Shown here: positions 52,353 to 60,578 of the stretch, piece by piece | Layout of the letters: the number at the start of each line of letters is the position of its first letter | How positions within the stretch are numbered: position 1 is the first letter of the stretch | From: Gemmatimonadota bacterium | Lineage (GTDB): Bacteria; JAAXHH01 | Length of the DNA: 64,000 nucleotides | Direction of reading: 5' to 3' | Assembly (NCBI GenBank): GCA_026705925.1 | Contig: JAPOZT010000008.1 | Span: 132,217-196,216 of the forward strand | The notes under the pieces: generated by a model | Seen by the model: only the letters and a program-made list of their open reading frames with translations | What the model was told of the DNA's origin: nothing | Database searches by the model: none | Translations under genes and position numbers: made by a program

Positions 52353-53227
52353 CGTCGCACGTGGTAGCGTTCGAGCCGCTCGAAGTCTTCGATGTTCTGA
52401 TCTATGAAGGCCTTGATCTTTAGGTGTCCGTCCCGGAGTTCCAGGCCGTCCAGGGTCTTGGGAATAAAAAAGAAAACCCGCTGGAAGAACCCCGCTACGC
52501 CCCGTTTACGGCCCGACAGACCCTCGAAGTCGGTATACCTCGCCCATTCCAGTTCGTCGTGCAGTTCCAGCTTCACCAGGTAGCTCGTCCGGGGACCGCC
52601 GTCATCGGTGTACGAGGTCTCGGCGCCGTGGACGATCACGTCGGCGTTCAGGATGTCCCGGTCGAAGCGGAACGTGTAATTCATGTCGTAGAGCGCGCGT
52701 ATGTGGACCAGGAAATCGCCTGACCGGGCGGTGTCGGGGCTGAAAAAGAGGTACGAAATGTGGTGGAGCGGAAAGGTGAGGCCCAGCGAAAACCCCTGCT
52801 TCAGGGCTTCGTCGACCGCTTCCCCACCGGCATAGAGAGGCAGGTTTCGTTCGGCGATCCACCGGGCCAGGACCACGTTGACCCGCAACAGCGTGAGCGT
52901 ATCCTGTTCCGCGGCGGTAAACATGTCGATTACGTCCGCCCCGTTCAGCCGTAGGGCCGTGGAATCGCCGGCGAAGGCGCGCAGGCCCGGGGGAACGGGC
53001 TGCGGCTCACGCTGTTCCAGTCCGGCCAGGAAGGCGTCCAGGTGGGGCGTGGCCGGTTCGAAGGCCTTCAGCTCGCCCGGAGGAGCAAGGACCAGCCAGG
53101 CGGCGCTCAACCATGCCAGCGGGAGCGATCTGGCACTGAACCACGCCAGCGAAAGCGCCCTCGCGCTCAACCACGCCAGCGGGAGCGCCAATCTGAATCC
53201 TGCATACCCGTGGAATGCGCTCCTCAT
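52349..53227 (-). CDS. exported hypothetical protein with repeat-grown N-terminus
   Basis: A 292-residue protein of unknown family. The N-terminal 50 residues are a hydrophobic run built from three copies of a ten-residue unit (LPLAWLSARA, LSLAWFSARS, LPLAWLSAAW), encoded by 30-bp tandem repeats at 53105-53191, and probably act as a long signal peptide or membrane anchor. The rest has ADVIDMFTAAEQDTLTLLRVNVV, FPLHHISYLFFSPDTARSGDFLVHI and DRDILNADVIVHGAETSY, looking like a beta-rich periplasmic domain. ATG with GAGGGAAG upstream. Overlaps the MFS stop by four bases. Confidence 0.7.
   Translation of the reverse strand: MRSAFHGYAGFRLALPLAWLSARALSLAWFSARSLPLAWLSAAWLVLAPPGELKAFEPATPHLDAFLAGLEQREPQPVPPGLRAFAGDSTALRLNGADVIDMFTAAEQDTLTLLRVNVVLARWIAERNLPLYAGGEAVDEALKQGFSLGLTFPLHHISYLFFSPDTARSGDFLVHIRALYDMNYTFRFDRDILNADVIVHGAETSYTDDGGPRTSYLVKLELHDELEWARYTDFEGLSGRKRGVAGFFQRVFFFIPKTLDGLELRDGHLKIKAFIDQNIEDFERLERYHVRR
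53105..53191. repeat. 30-bp tandem repeats encoding the signal region
   Basis: Units begin at 53105 (GCTCAACCATGCCAGCGGGA), 53135 (ACTGAACCACGCCAGCGAAA) and 53165 (GCTCAACCACGCCAGCGGGA). Each adds ten residues to the hydrophobic N-terminus of the overlapping gene. Just beyond its start lies another simple TGGGC-rich tract (about 53274-53343). Confidence 0.85.
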
Positions 53228-53353
53228 GCCGCTTCCCTCGTGGTCCGTGGTTCGGCCGGCCTGGTTAGTCCTGGCCTGGAGTGACCTGGCTTGGTCTGGG
53301 CTGGGCTGGGCTGGGCTCGGCGTGGACTGGGCGTGGCCTGCCCCGGTCCGGTC

Positions 53354-54043
53354 TTACTGCACCCGCTCTATGGTCAGTTTCTCCAGCACGACATCGTAAA
53401 CGGGACGGTCGCTCCGCGTCTGTACCCGTCCGATGGCGTTCACCACTTCCTGGCCCTTCATGACCTGGCCGAAGATGGTATATCCTCCGTCCAGGTAAGA
53501 CTTCGGGCCGTGGGTGATGAAGAACTGGCTGCCCGCGGTATCCGGCGATCCCGCGTTGGCCATGGCCAGCCGGCCCGGTCGGTCGAAGCGCAGCGATCCC
53601 CGGATTTCGCCCTTGATTTGATAACCCGGGCCGCCCCGGCCGGTACCCGTGGGATCTCCCCCCTGGATCATGAAGTTGGGAATGACCCGGTGAAAGAGGG
53701 TCCCGTCGTAGTATGGACGCTTTACCTCCCGCCCTGTACCGGGGTCCTTGAAAGTCCGGGTGCCTTCGGCCAGCCCGATGAAGTTATCCACGGTGGCGGG
53801 CGCCAGCCGGTCAAAAAGCTTGCAGATGATGACACCCATGTTGGTCTGGAACACGGCATAGGTCCCCGGCCCCAGATCCTGGGAGGCCAGTTCGCCGGTT
53901 TCCGACTGCGCCGCGTCGTTCGACTGGACGGGCGGATTCGCCACGTCGTTCGTCTGGAAGTGCAGAGTCGCCGCGGCCCCTGCGGACCAGGCGACGAGTC
54001 CCGCCAGCGCGGCGGTCATCGCGGTGATTCGTATGGTGCGCAT
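53354..54043 (-). CDS. cyclophilin-type peptidyl-prolyl isomerase, exported
   Basis: A 229-residue protein. A signal peptide covers about 1-24 (TAALAGLVAWSAGAAA). The cyclophilin core carries [45 protein letters not shown] and LAMANAGSPDTAGSQFFIT, i.e. the catalytic FHRxIxxFMxQGGD. It should act on proline bonds of periplasmic proteins. Two bases downstream of a second cyclophilin gene, so the pair forms an operon. Confidence 0.9.
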   Translation of the reverse strand: MRTIRITAMTAALAGLVAWSAGAAATLHFQTNDVANPPVQSNDAAQSETGELASQDLGPGTYAVFQTNMGVIICKLFDRLAPATVDNFIGLAEGTRTFKDPGTGREVKRPYYDGTLFHRVIPNFMIQGGDPTGTGRGGPGYQIKGEIRGSLRFDRPGRLAMANAGSPDTAGSQFFITHGPKSYLDGGYTIFGQVMKGQEVVNAIGRVQTRSDRPVYDVVLEKLTIERVQ

Positions 54044-54045
54044 GC

Positions 54046-54663
54046 TTACTCGCCCTCCCCTCTGACCACGGTCACTTTGACGATGCTGACCTCTTCGATG
54101 GGCTGCGACTGGTTCGCGGGCACTTCCGAAATGGCGTCGGCCACTTCCTGTCCCTCCACGACCTGGCCGAAGATGGTATGCCGGCCGTCGAGATGGGGCG
54201 TGGGCACCACCGTGATGAAGATCTGGCCGCCGTTGGTGTTGGGACCACGGTTTGCCATGGCCAGCCTGCCGGGCTGGTCGAAGCGCAGGTCCGGATGGAA
54301 TTCATCGTCGAACACGAACCCCGGACCTCTGGTGCCGGTACCGGTCGGATCGCCGGTCTGGATCATGAAGTTCGGAATGACCCGGTGGAAAATGATGCCT
54401 TCATAGTAAGGCGTGCCGGTCATGGTATCACCGCTAACCGGGTGGGTCCACTCCCGGCTGCCGTCGGCCAGGCTCGAGATTATGTCTACGGTCACGGGAG
54501 CCTGCTCGGGAAACAACTCGCACTTGATGGTGCCCAGGGTGGTCTCGATAATCAGCATATTTGCGGGTTCTCCGCTGGTTTCGGGTTGTTCGGACGATTC
54601 GCCGCAGGACGCGGTCAGAAACAGCATGCAAATGGCGGCCATCAAATGGCCTGAATAGCGCAT
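54046..54663 (-). CDS. cyclophilin-type peptidyl-prolyl isomerase, lipoprotein
   Basis: A 205-residue paralogue of the next gene. A lipobox LTASC at residues 16-20 predicts lipid anchoring. The core has [24 protein letters not shown] (QTGD instead of QGGD) and [18 protein letters not shown]. It precedes the exported cyclophilin by two bases. The two probably arose by tandem duplication and then split between membrane-anchored and soluble forms. Confidence 0.9.
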   Translation of the reverse strand: MRYSGHLMAAICMLFLTASCGESSEQPETSGEPANMLIIETTLGTIKCELFPEQAPVTVDIISSLADGSREWTHPVSGDTMTGTPYYEGIIFHRVIPNFMIQTGDPTGTGTRGPGFVFDDEFHPDLRFDQPGRLAMANRGPNTNGGQIFITVVPTPHLDGRHTIFGQVVEGQEVADAISEVPANQSQPIEEVSIVKVTVVRGEGE

Positions 54664-54771
54664 CTTTCTCCTCCACTGACTTGGAATGATGTTTATGCCC
54701 CGGCTTCACGCATCCCAGGCTCAAACCGCGGGGTGCGCAGGATCCAGCTAGCCGACGCGGGCGGGCGTCGA

Positions 54772-56607
54772 TCAGCCAACGTGCGCCGGCCCCGTCCGGG
54801 CTGCGCGGACCGCGGGCGGCCGTTTGCGATAGGGCAGCCGGTGACTCTTCCGGTACTCCCACTGAAGCCGGTGGTTTTCCTTCTTCGTCGATATGAAATC
54901 CCAGGGAAGCGACTGCAGGTCCGCCATGTCCCCGAGATAGCGCGAGGTATCCATCCCCAGTTCCGCCGCGGCGCGTTTCCAGTCGCCATCCATCCGCGCG
55001 GTTTCCATCACGAATCCGCTCAGTTCCCGGCCGCCGCGGGACAGGATGGCCTCGAAATAAGCAGACTTCAGGCTCTCGTGCTTGACGTCCACACCCGCCG
55101 TGCCGCGCAGGGCCTTCTGTATGCGGTTCAGCTTGCGCCGGACCTCCTTCGGAGACGCCATGGGACTCCACTGGAAAGGCGTCAACGCTTTCGGCACGAA
55201 GGGGTTTATGCTCAGCCGCAGCCGTCCGCCCGGTTCCCCGCACTCCCGCTGCAGGCGGGCAAGCCGGCCCGTCATCTCGATGAGTTCATCGATGTCCGCG
55301 TCGGTCTCCGTCGGCAAGCCGACCATGTAGTACACCTTGAGGTGCTTGATGCCTTTCTCGAGTATCCTCCGGGCGCCGGTCAGGATTTCTTCCGATGATA
55401 TGGGTTTGTTGATCGCCTTGCGAAGCCTTTCCGACCCGGCCTCCGGCGCGATGGTCATGGTACGCAGCCCCGTCTTCAGCATCAGTTTCAGCAGGCTGTC
55501 CGGTACCAGGTCGACCCGAACCGACGAAACGCCTACGCGAAGCCCGGTTTCTTCCAGCCCGGCACAGAGTTCGTCGAGGTGGGGATAGTCGCACATGGCC
55601 GAGCTGACCAGGCCCACGGCTTTCAGCCCCTCCTTGCCGTCGCGCGCCAGGGACGCGTTCTTCGACCGGATGACGTCGAGTATGGTATCCGGCTTCAGGG
55701 CGCGGAATTTCGGATAGACGTAACTCACGGCGCAGAAACGGCACCGGCGTGGGCACCCCCGGGAGATCTCGATTAGCAGCATGTCGCCGAACTCGGTGTC
55801 GGGCGTAAGGACGGCGGAATGAGCGGGATAGTCCTCGAATACGCGCACCTGCTGCTTGGCGATCCGTCCGACGGGCGCACTTTCGTCTTCGACCGGCGCA
55901 CTTTCTGCATCAGTCGTCGGGGCATCCGCCGTCGAAGCATCGCTTCCACCTTCCGCGACACCGCATCCATCATCGACCGCCCCTGATACCGGCCCTTCCG
56001 GGTCACCCGGAGAATCGGCCTGCTGGGAAGGTACGTACATGCCCGACAGCGACCTGGTACGGGCGAGATGCTGTTCCCGTTCCAGTCCCTGGTCCGCGAG
56101 GTAGCGGTCTATGTAGGCATAGGCCGCCTCTTCGCCGTCGCCGATGACCATCACGTCGGCGAAATCCGCCAGGGGTTCCGGGTTGATGTAGGTGATCGCG
56201 CCTCCGATCAGCACAATCGGATCGAAGCGCGTCCGGGCTGCCGCGAGTACCGGAACACGGGCGAGTTCCAGGATTCGGACCAGGTTGGGATAGTCGTTCT
56301 CGAAGGATACGGAGAAGGCCACGATGTCGCACGAACCGAGCGGCAGCCCGGATTCGAGCGTAACCAGCGGCTTGCGGGTTCTGGAGAGCGTTTCAAGGCT
56401 GGAAGGTTCCGGGAGAAAAGCGCGTTCGCAGACGACGTCGTCCCGTTCGTTGAGGTGACGGTAAATGGTCTGAAACCCCAGGTTGGACATGCCCAGGTAA
56501 TAGGTATTTGGATACACCAGGGCAATTCGTACGGCCTTGCCGCCCGGTTTCTTGTAAATCGTCCCCCGTTCGCGGGCGAGGGTTTCCGCCAGGGATTGTC
56601 CGAACAT
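54772..56607 (-). CDS. B12-binding-type radical SAM protein (TIGR03960-like)
   Basis: A 611-residue radical SAM protein. Residues about 25-170 form a cobalamin-binding-like Rossmann domain (VYPNTYYLGMSNLGFQTIYR; IGGAITYINPEPLADF). The cluster motif GCPRRCRFC lies at 284-292 with C285, C289, C292. The C-terminal part contains MVGLPTETDADIDELIEM. An insert of about 50 Ser/Asp/Ala/Gly-rich residues (197-246) interrupts the linker between domains. This fits the TIGR03960 family, often found near ribosome or tRNA-processing genes; its reaction is not established. A divergent promoter lies at 56699-56727. Confidence 0.85.
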   Translation of the reverse strand: MFGQSLAETLARERGTIYKKPGGKAVRIALVYPNTYYLGMSNLGFQTIYRHLNERDDVVCERAFLPEPSSLETLSRTRKPLVTLESGLPLGSCDIVAFSVSFENDYPNLVRILELARVPVLAAARTRFDPIVLIGGAITYINPEPLADFADVMVIGDGEEAAYAYIDRYLADQGLEREQHLARTRSLSGMYVPSQQADSPGDPEGPVSGAVDDGCGVAEGGSDASTADAPTTDAESAPVEDESAPVGRIAKQQVRVFEDYPAHSAVLTPDTEFGDMLLIEISRGCPRRCRFCAVSYVYPKFRALKPDTILDVIRSKNASLARDGKEGLKAVGLVSSAMCDYPHLDELCAGLEETGLRVGVSSVRVDLVPDSLLKLMLKTGLRTMTIAPEAGSERLRKAINKPISSEEILTGARRILEKGIKHLKVYYMVGLPTETDADIDELIEMTGRLARLQRECGEPGGRLRLSINPFVPKALTPFQWSPMASPKEVRRKLNRIQKALRGTAGVDVKHESLKSAYFEAILSRGGRELSGFVMETARMDGDWKRAAAELGMDTSRYLGDMADLQSLPWDFISTKKENHRLQWEYRKSHRLPYRKRPPAVRAARTGPAHVG

Positions 56608-56698
56608 GCATCCTTCCGAAACGTTGATCGCCCGCGTGGTCCCGCTTCCGCGACCGCACCGGGACGATCGTCCGTGTCACCATCCACTATGGACGGCA

Positions 56699-56727
56699 AA
56701 AATACAGTCCCGGGGCCCGGGTGTCAA
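56699..56727 (-). promoter_or_regulatory. sigma-70-like promoter for the radical SAM gene
   Basis: On the minus strand TTGACA (56727-56722) and TATTTT (56704-56699) have a 17-bp spacer, about 90 bp before the ATG at 56607. Confidence 0.5.
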
Positions 56728-56774
56728 GGCTCGCACCTATGCAGGCACCGCACCAGTAACGGTGCGGGATAGGC

Positions 56775-56803
56775 TTGACACGCCGCGTTCACAAGGTTAG
56801 TTT
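56775..56803 (+). promoter_or_regulatory. sigma-70-like promoter for the PorD-like gene
   Basis: TTGACA (6/6) at 56775-56780 and TAGTTT at 56798-56803, spacer 17 bp, 50 bp before the GTG at 56854. Confidence 0.45.
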
Positions 56804-56853
56804 TTCGACAAGAGACGGCTGAATCAGCACCCCCGAATACCGGGAGCATACGC

Positions 56854-57777
56854 GTGGATACGAAGACGCACCGAAAGACCCGGATACGAACGTGGATACC
56901 GGCCGGCGTATTGGCGCTCTGCCTGCTGGCGATTCCCCCGCAGGACGCCCACGGGCAACAGGTGAGCGCCGAAGTCATGGTGCACCTGGAAGCCCTGCCC
57001 GTCCTGCACCGCGAGCAGATGGCGGACTTCAGCCTTGCACTCGCCGACTACATCGAAGAATGGGACTGGATGGAGGAAGACCTCCCCGAACCGGTGCACG
57101 TGGGATTCGAAGCCATTCTGGCCTTCATGGGCAGCGCGGTAAAGACCCAGTACGGCTCGCGGCTGACCGTGTACAGTGAAACGGACCTGAAGTACCTGGA
57201 CCGGTGGTGGTTTTTCGAGTACGAACGGGAGGACCTGCTGCAACACGACGAACAGCGGTTCAACGCCTTGACCTGGCTGATCGACTACTACGTGCACATC
57301 ATGATCGGACACGCGCTCGACAAGTACACGGAGTTCGGCGGCCAGAGTCATTTCCAGCGTGCCAATGCCATCGCGTTGGACGGCCGGTTCAGTCGCGAAT
57401 TCCAGAGAGGGTGGGACGAACGGCTGGACCTGATCGACGGGATCCTGGCCGAAGACTACAGGCCCTACCGCCTGATCCGGAACCGGTACTACCGGGGGCT
57501 GGCGGCGCAAAAGGACAACAAGCTGGTGGAGGCCCGCGCCTTCTGCCGAGAGGCCGTGGATTTGATGGCGGAACGCCACGAGAAGGACCCGAGAGACCAG
57601 TGGCTGAGTGAATTCCTGAATGCCCACTACCTGCAACTGGCGGATGTATTCAGCGCGGAATCACCCACCGAAGTTCGCGAAGCGGTTTCTTCAAGGGAAG
57701 TCTACGACTTGCTCATCAAGATCGATCCCTCGCACCGGTCGACCTACGAAAAGCATGCGGAGCAGGTGGGAAGATGA
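56854..57777 (+). CDS. exported protein, probable PorD/DUF4835 family
   Basis: A 307-residue protein with a signal peptide (about 1-36, cleavage near HGQQ). The order of features matches DUF4835: an early ALADYIEEWDWMEED, then YSETDLKYLDRWWFFEYE, ALTWLIDYYVHIMIGHALDKYTEFGGQSHFQRA, GWDERLDLIDGIL, NRYYRGLAAQKD, and EVYDLLIKIDPSH at the end. DUF4835 includes PorD of the Bacteroidetes type IX secretion/gliding machinery. Assignment is from pattern memory only, but if right it supports an FCB origin. Start is GTG. No other type IX genes are in the window. Confidence 0.55.
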   Translation: MDTKTHRKTRIRTWIPAGVLALCLLAIPPQDAHGQQVSAEVMVHLEALPVLHREQMADFSLALADYIEEWDWMEEDLPEPVHVGFEAILAFMGSAVKTQYGSRLTVYSETDLKYLDRWWFFEYEREDLLQHDEQRFNALTWLIDYYVHIMIGHALDKYTEFGGQSHFQRANAIALDGRFSREFQRGWDERLDLIDGILAEDYRPYRLIRNRYYRGLAAQKDNKLVEARAFCREAVDLMAERHEKDPRDQWLSEFLNAHYLQLADVFSAESPTEVREAVSSREVYDLLIKIDPSHRSTYEKHAEQVGR

Positions 57778-57787
57778 ATGGGAACGT

Positions 57788-57946
57788 TCAGTCCTCGTGG
57801 CGGTACTTCGCGGACCGGACGGACCATCTCCGTGACCTGTTCCGCTGAAACCGTTTACGGCCGCAGGAAGGACACCGCCACTTGCGCTGCTTGTGAAAGC
57901 TTCGCTTCTCCTCGATCATCTTTCGGTCGCATCGGTTGCAGCGCAT
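57788..57946 (-). CDS. small zinc-ribbon protein
   Basis: A 52-codon frame fills the 195-bp gap between two plus-strand genes. It begins MRCNRCDRKMIEEKR and continues with a second CxxC in RCPSCGRKRF, giving the C-x2-C...C-x2-C spacing (about 19 residues between) of a zinc ribbon, then a strongly basic tail. This resembles short nucleic-acid-binding zinc-ribbon proteins. No clear ribosome site precedes the ATG at 57946, and a competing 24-codon plus-strand frame overlaps, so this call is tentative. Confidence 0.5.
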   Translation of the reverse strand: MRCNRCDRKMIEEKRSFHKQRKWRCPSCGRKRFQRNRSRRWSVRSAKYRHED

Positions 57947-57972
57947 AGGTATCGGAACCAGGAAGACAGTCT

Positions 57973-58782
57973 ATGAACAAGGTACTCGGCAGGACCGGCA
58001 CACTCAGTAACCTGATCCCGGGCCTCCTCTTGATACTGGCGGTACTTCTCGGCGTCCCCACGGTCCACGGATCAGAAGGCGATCCGTCGATCTGGCGTAA
58101 ATTGGTGCGCGCATCGACCACTGTGCACGAGGTTTTTCTGTCGCGGACGCCGCAGATCGTGATCTACGACAACGGGTTCGTCGTGTTCCGGGATGACGAT
58201 GCCCGTGCGCTGCACCGCCAGGTCCGATTGGAAGGTGACGATCTGACCAGACTGTACCTGGTCATGCAGAACACCTTCGGCCTGTCGAGCCTGACCAACG
58301 CATGGCTCGAAAACGAGTTAACCTACGCCAGAAGCATTCAGGAGCCCTATCGAGATAACAACGACAGGGTGACCATCTGGATCGGCATGCACTCCCCGCC
58401 GAGTCTTCACACCTATTCGCCGGCGCTGCTAAAGGCCCGTTCCGTCAACGACGTGCTCGCACCGGCTTGGAACGCCATATACGAGTTCAACCTCTTCCTC
58501 GCCGAGTTCACCCATCCGGAGGCCGAACCCTACGTCCCCGACCGCGTCGAGATCGCCGTACAGCATCTGCCCCGGTACATGGCGGACCAGTCCGGTGAAG
58601 CCGTGGACTGGCCACTGGATGCGATCGACCTGGCCGAGGTGAAGGGAAAGCGCCCGCGGGGATACCGCACGCTCACCGGATCATCGGCCCGCGAAGCCTA
58701 CGGGCTGCTGACCGGAAACCAGGTGATCCGCTCCGGCGATCAACTATACCTCGTCTGGGTGCGCCCGGTCCTGATTCGCTGA
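57973..58782 (+). CDS. exported hypothetical protein
   Basis: A 269-residue protein with a signal peptide (about 1-33, LIPGLLLILAVLLGVPTVHG). The mature part contains QIVIYDNGFVVFRDDDARALHRQVRL and RVTIWIGMHSPPSLHTYSPALLKARS, beta-rich and without recognised motifs. The family is unknown to me. ATG with CCAGGAAGACAG upstream. It lies after the PorD-like gene and may be part of the same envelope functions. Confidence 0.75.
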   Translation: MNKVLGRTGTLSNLIPGLLLILAVLLGVPTVHGSEGDPSIWRKLVRASTTVHEVFLSRTPQIVIYDNGFVVFRDDDARALHRQVRLEGDDLTRLYLVMQNTFGLSSLTNAWLENELTYARSIQEPYRDNNDRVTIWIGMHSPPSLHTYSPALLKARSVNDVLAPAWNAIYEFNLFLAEFTHPEAEPYVPDRVEIAVQHLPRYMADQSGEAVDWPLDAIDLAEVKGKRPRGYRTLTGSSAREAYGLLTGNQVIRSGDQLYLVWVRPVLIR

Positions 58783-58814
58783 TTTGACGCGCTGAAACTG
58801 CCACCTCTCATCCC

Positions 58815-59648
58815 TCAGCCCTTCACCGCCCCCAGGGCCAATCCCCTGACCATGTACCGCTGTACGAATGCGAACACGGCCAGCGCGGGAAGCAGCGCCA
58901 ACGTGGCGCCGGCCATCATGCGTCCCCAGTGGACGTCGTACTTGCTGATGAAGTTGTACAGGCCCACGGGCAGGGTGAAGGTGGATTCCGTGTTCAGGAA
59001 CATCACCGCGAAGAGCAGTTCGTTCCAGGCGCCGATGAAGGCGAACAGAAAGGTGGCAATCAGCCCCGGACGCGCCAGCGGCACGGCCACGCGCAGGATG
59101 GCCCCCATCCGGTTGCACCCGTCCACCATGGCGGCCTCTTCGAGCTCCGACGGGACGCCTGCGAAGAAGCCCTGCATCATGAGCGTGCAGAAGGGGATGT
59201 TCAGCACGGTATATACGATCATCAGGCTGTAAAGCGTATCGAGCAGGCCGAGTATCCGGAAGATGATGAAGAGCGGGACGATGAGCACCACCACGGGCAT
59301 CATCTGGGTCGCCAGGAAGACCAGGAGGGTGACCTGGCGTCCCCGGAACCGGTAGCGCGCGAGGGCGTAGCCTCCCAGCACGGACACGGTGAGCGTGCAG
59401 GCTGAGGCCAGGCTGGCGACCGTGAGGCTGTTGGTGAAGAACCTGGGGATGTCGGTGCGCAGGAAGACCTCGGCGTAGTGTTCCAGCGTCGGCGCCGCCG
59501 GGAAATACCGCAGGGGCCATACGAAGAGGTCCTGCGCCGGTGTAAGGGAAGTAGCCACCATCCAGTACACGGGAAAAACGGCGAAGACGAAGAACGCGCA
59601 TAGTCCGGTGAACTGAACCAGCCGGCGCAATGGATGCATACGGATCAT
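58815..59648 (-). CDS. carbohydrate ABC permease (MalG/UgpE type)
   Basis: A 277-residue permease with six helices. It opens MIRMHPLRRLVQFTGLCAFF; the EAA loop reads ELEEAAMVDGCNRMGAILRVAVPLARPG, typical of MalG-like sugar permeases (CUT1). ATG at 59648 is preceded by GGCAGGAACG. The last gene of the five-gene sugar operon, 48 bp after the MalF-like permease. Spacer 59655-59705 contains degenerate repeats of GCGGCC-type units. Confidence 0.9.
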   Translation of the reverse strand: MIRMHPLRRLVQFTGLCAFFVFAVFPVYWMVATSLTPAQDLFVWPLRYFPAAPTLEHYAEVFLRTDIPRFFTNSLTVASLASACTLTVSVLGGYALARYRFRGRQVTLLVFLATQMMPVVVLIVPLFIIFRILGLLDTLYSLMIVYTVLNIPFCTLMMQGFFAGVPSELEEAAMVDGCNRMGAILRVAVPLARPGLIATFLFAFIGAWNELLFAVMFLNTESTFTLPVGLYNFISKYDVHWGRMMAGATLALLPALAVFAFVQRYMVRGLALGAVKG

Positions 59649-59696
59649 CGTTCCTGCCTCAAATGGCGGCCACATATGCGGCCACGGATGGCGGCC

Positions 59697-60578
59697 TCAA
59701 ATAGCGGCCTCGTCGCCGTAGAACCGGGTGACGCGGAGGAATGCGGCGGTGAAGACCAGGGAGATCACGGTCAGCGCCACCCCCAGGGCGGCCGAATAGC
59801 CGAAATCCAGTCCCAGGAAAGCCTTCTGAAACACGTAGAGCGCCAGGGTGCGGGAAGCCCCGGCCGGCCCGCCCCCGGTCATGACCCAGATCAGGTCCGC
59901 CCAGTTGAAGATCCAGATCGCCCGGAGCAGAACGGTAATGACGATGGCCGGCTTCACCATGGGCGCGGTGACGCGCCAGAAGGACTGCCAGGCCGTGGCG
60001 CCGTCCATGTCGGCCGCTTCGTACAGGCTCGGCGGGATGGCCTGGAGCGCGGCGAAGAGCATGACGGCGAAGAAGGTGACCCCGAACCAGATATTGGCGA
60101 GCACGCAGGAGAGAAGCGCCGTCTCCTCGCGGGACAGGAACCCGACCTTCTGATCCAGCAGGCCGACCCGGATAAGCAGGTCGTTGACCAGCCCGAATTC
60201 CCCGTTCAGCAGCCAGGCCCAGATGATGGCGATCAGGAAGCCCGAAACCGCCCACGGCGCGAAGACGACGGCCTGGAAGATCCCCCGTCCCCTGAACCGC
60301 GCGCTGTTGAGCAGCAGCGCCAGGCAGAAACCGAGCAGGAACTGGAAGAACAGCGATACGACCACCCAGACCACGGAGTTCCACAGGCTCCGCCAGAAGT
60401 ACTCGTCCCCGAGCATGAAGGCGTACTGATCCAGGCCAACGAAGGGCGTATTGAGGGGATCCATGAGCTGGTATTCCTGAAGCGACAGCAGGAACACCGT
60501 GGCCATGGGGTAGAACAGGAATCCCGCGATGAGCAGGTAGGCCGGCGCCAGGAGCAGGTAGGGATCGGCCTTTTTCAT
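59697..60578 (-). CDS. carbohydrate ABC permease (MalF/UgpA type)
   Basis: A 293-residue permease with six helices. KKADPYLLLAPAYLLIAGFLFYP is the usual opening, and the EAA loop is SLYEAADMDGATAWQSFWRVTAPMVKP (CUT1 family). Start at the ATG at 60578, which overlaps the stop of the binding-protein gene by four bases (ATGA); the frame extends to 60629 but that part lies inside the upstream gene. No ATPase is encoded here; CUT1 systems often share one. Confidence 0.9.
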   Translation of the reverse strand: MKKADPYLLLAPAYLLIAGFLFYPMATVFLLSLQEYQLMDPLNTPFVGLDQYAFMLGDEYFWRSLWNSVVWVVVSLFFQFLLGFCLALLLNSARFRGRGIFQAVVFAPWAVSGFLIAIIWAWLLNGEFGLVNDLLIRVGLLDQKVGFLSREETALLSCVLANIWFGVTFFAVMLFAALQAIPPSLYEAADMDGATAWQSFWRVTAPMVKPAIVITVLLRAIWIFNWADLIWVMTGGGPAGASRTLALYVFQKAFLGLDFGYSAALGVALTVISLVFTAAFLRVTRFYGDEAAI

